From Bremia lactucae (lineage: Eukaryota; Oomycota; Peronosporomycetes; Peronosporales; Peronosporaceae): a stretch of 64,000 nt of DNA. The stretch is taken from positions 6,424,870 through 6,488,869 of the forward strand of contig NC_090619.1 of assembly GCF_004359215.1 (NCBI RefSeq), written 5' to 3'. Made by a program: the position numbers and the translations under genes. Of this stretch, positions 63,967-64,000 are shown in pieces; the first letter of the stretch is position 1; each line of letters opens with the position of its first letter. The notes under the pieces were generated by a model. That model saw only the letters and a program-made list of their open reading frames with translations. It made no database searches and was not told the origin of the DNA.

Positions 63967-64000
63967 ACAAAAAAACCTTGGGAAAACGAGCGCTTCGTGA

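Overview
The window contains no intact host gene that I can recognise. It is a graveyard of LTR retrotransposons. Ty3/Gypsy elements with a C-terminal chromodomain dominate, followed by Ty1/Copia elements, one LINE reverse-transcriptase remnant and at least three TIR-type DNA-transposon pieces. The Gypsy, Copia and LINE protein styles look most like those of oomycetes (Phytophthora or downy-mildew type genomes). That assignment rests on recognising the families, not on a search. Almost every coding region carries stops, frameshifts, deletions or lost catalytic residues.

Layout. 1-1.7 kb: 5' end of a minus-strand Gypsy (A). 1.7-3.4 kb: a Gypsy scrap, a DNA-transposon end and a LINE RT relic. 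3.4-5.2 kb: 3' end of a family-3 Gypsy (U), cut by a 100-N gap. 6.3-16.4 kb: a family-2 Gypsy (D) with an internal 2.1 kb inversion and a 2,542-bp exact tandem duplication that has a single N at its seam. 16.4-17.8 and 31.1-34.4 kb: a plus-strand family-1 Gypsy (G). It is split by a 13.3 kb block (17,780-31,086) that contains elements B and C and is bounded by the 5-bp duplication AGTCT. 34.4-36.8 kb: J (Gypsy 3' end). 36.8-44.8 kb: K, the most complete Gypsy. 45.1-49.5 kb: M (family-3 Gypsy). 49.5-56.9 kb: four Copia pieces (N, P, Q, R). 56.9-64.0 kb: S, a plus-strand family-2 Gypsy with its 3' LTR.

Families. Family-1 and family-2 Gypsy LTRs start TGTAACGGGG and end CCCCGTTACA. Family-3 LTRs share the TGTAACGGG end. 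Sense order, where it can be followed, is 5' LTR, primer site TGGTAGCAC..., gag with a CCHC knuckle, protease, RT, RNase H, H2C2 integrase, GPY/F module, variable linker, chromodomain, polypurine tract, 3' LTR.

Main observation. In all three Gypsy families the 3' third of the element carries a long open frame on the opposite strand. It starts close to the 3' LTR, runs antisense through the untranslated region and the chromodomain, and ends in the linker. Its predicted protein (about 500-600 residues when breaks are ignored) has an acidic/serine-rich N-terminal part. In families 1 and 2 it also has a conserved block with a Cys cluster. A coiled coil and a basic C-terminal patch follow. Families 1 and 2 still match each other in this antisense frame where I see no competing sense gene. 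I think this is a genuine, previously unappreciated antisense gene of these elements, loosely comparable in position to the antisense genes of some retroviruses and plant LTR elements. This needs testing.

Other structure. There are in-place inversions inside pol of two Gypsy elements and one Copia, four fold-back duplications with short loops, CRE-like TGACGTCA clusters in the Copia LTR, and palindromic LTR ends.
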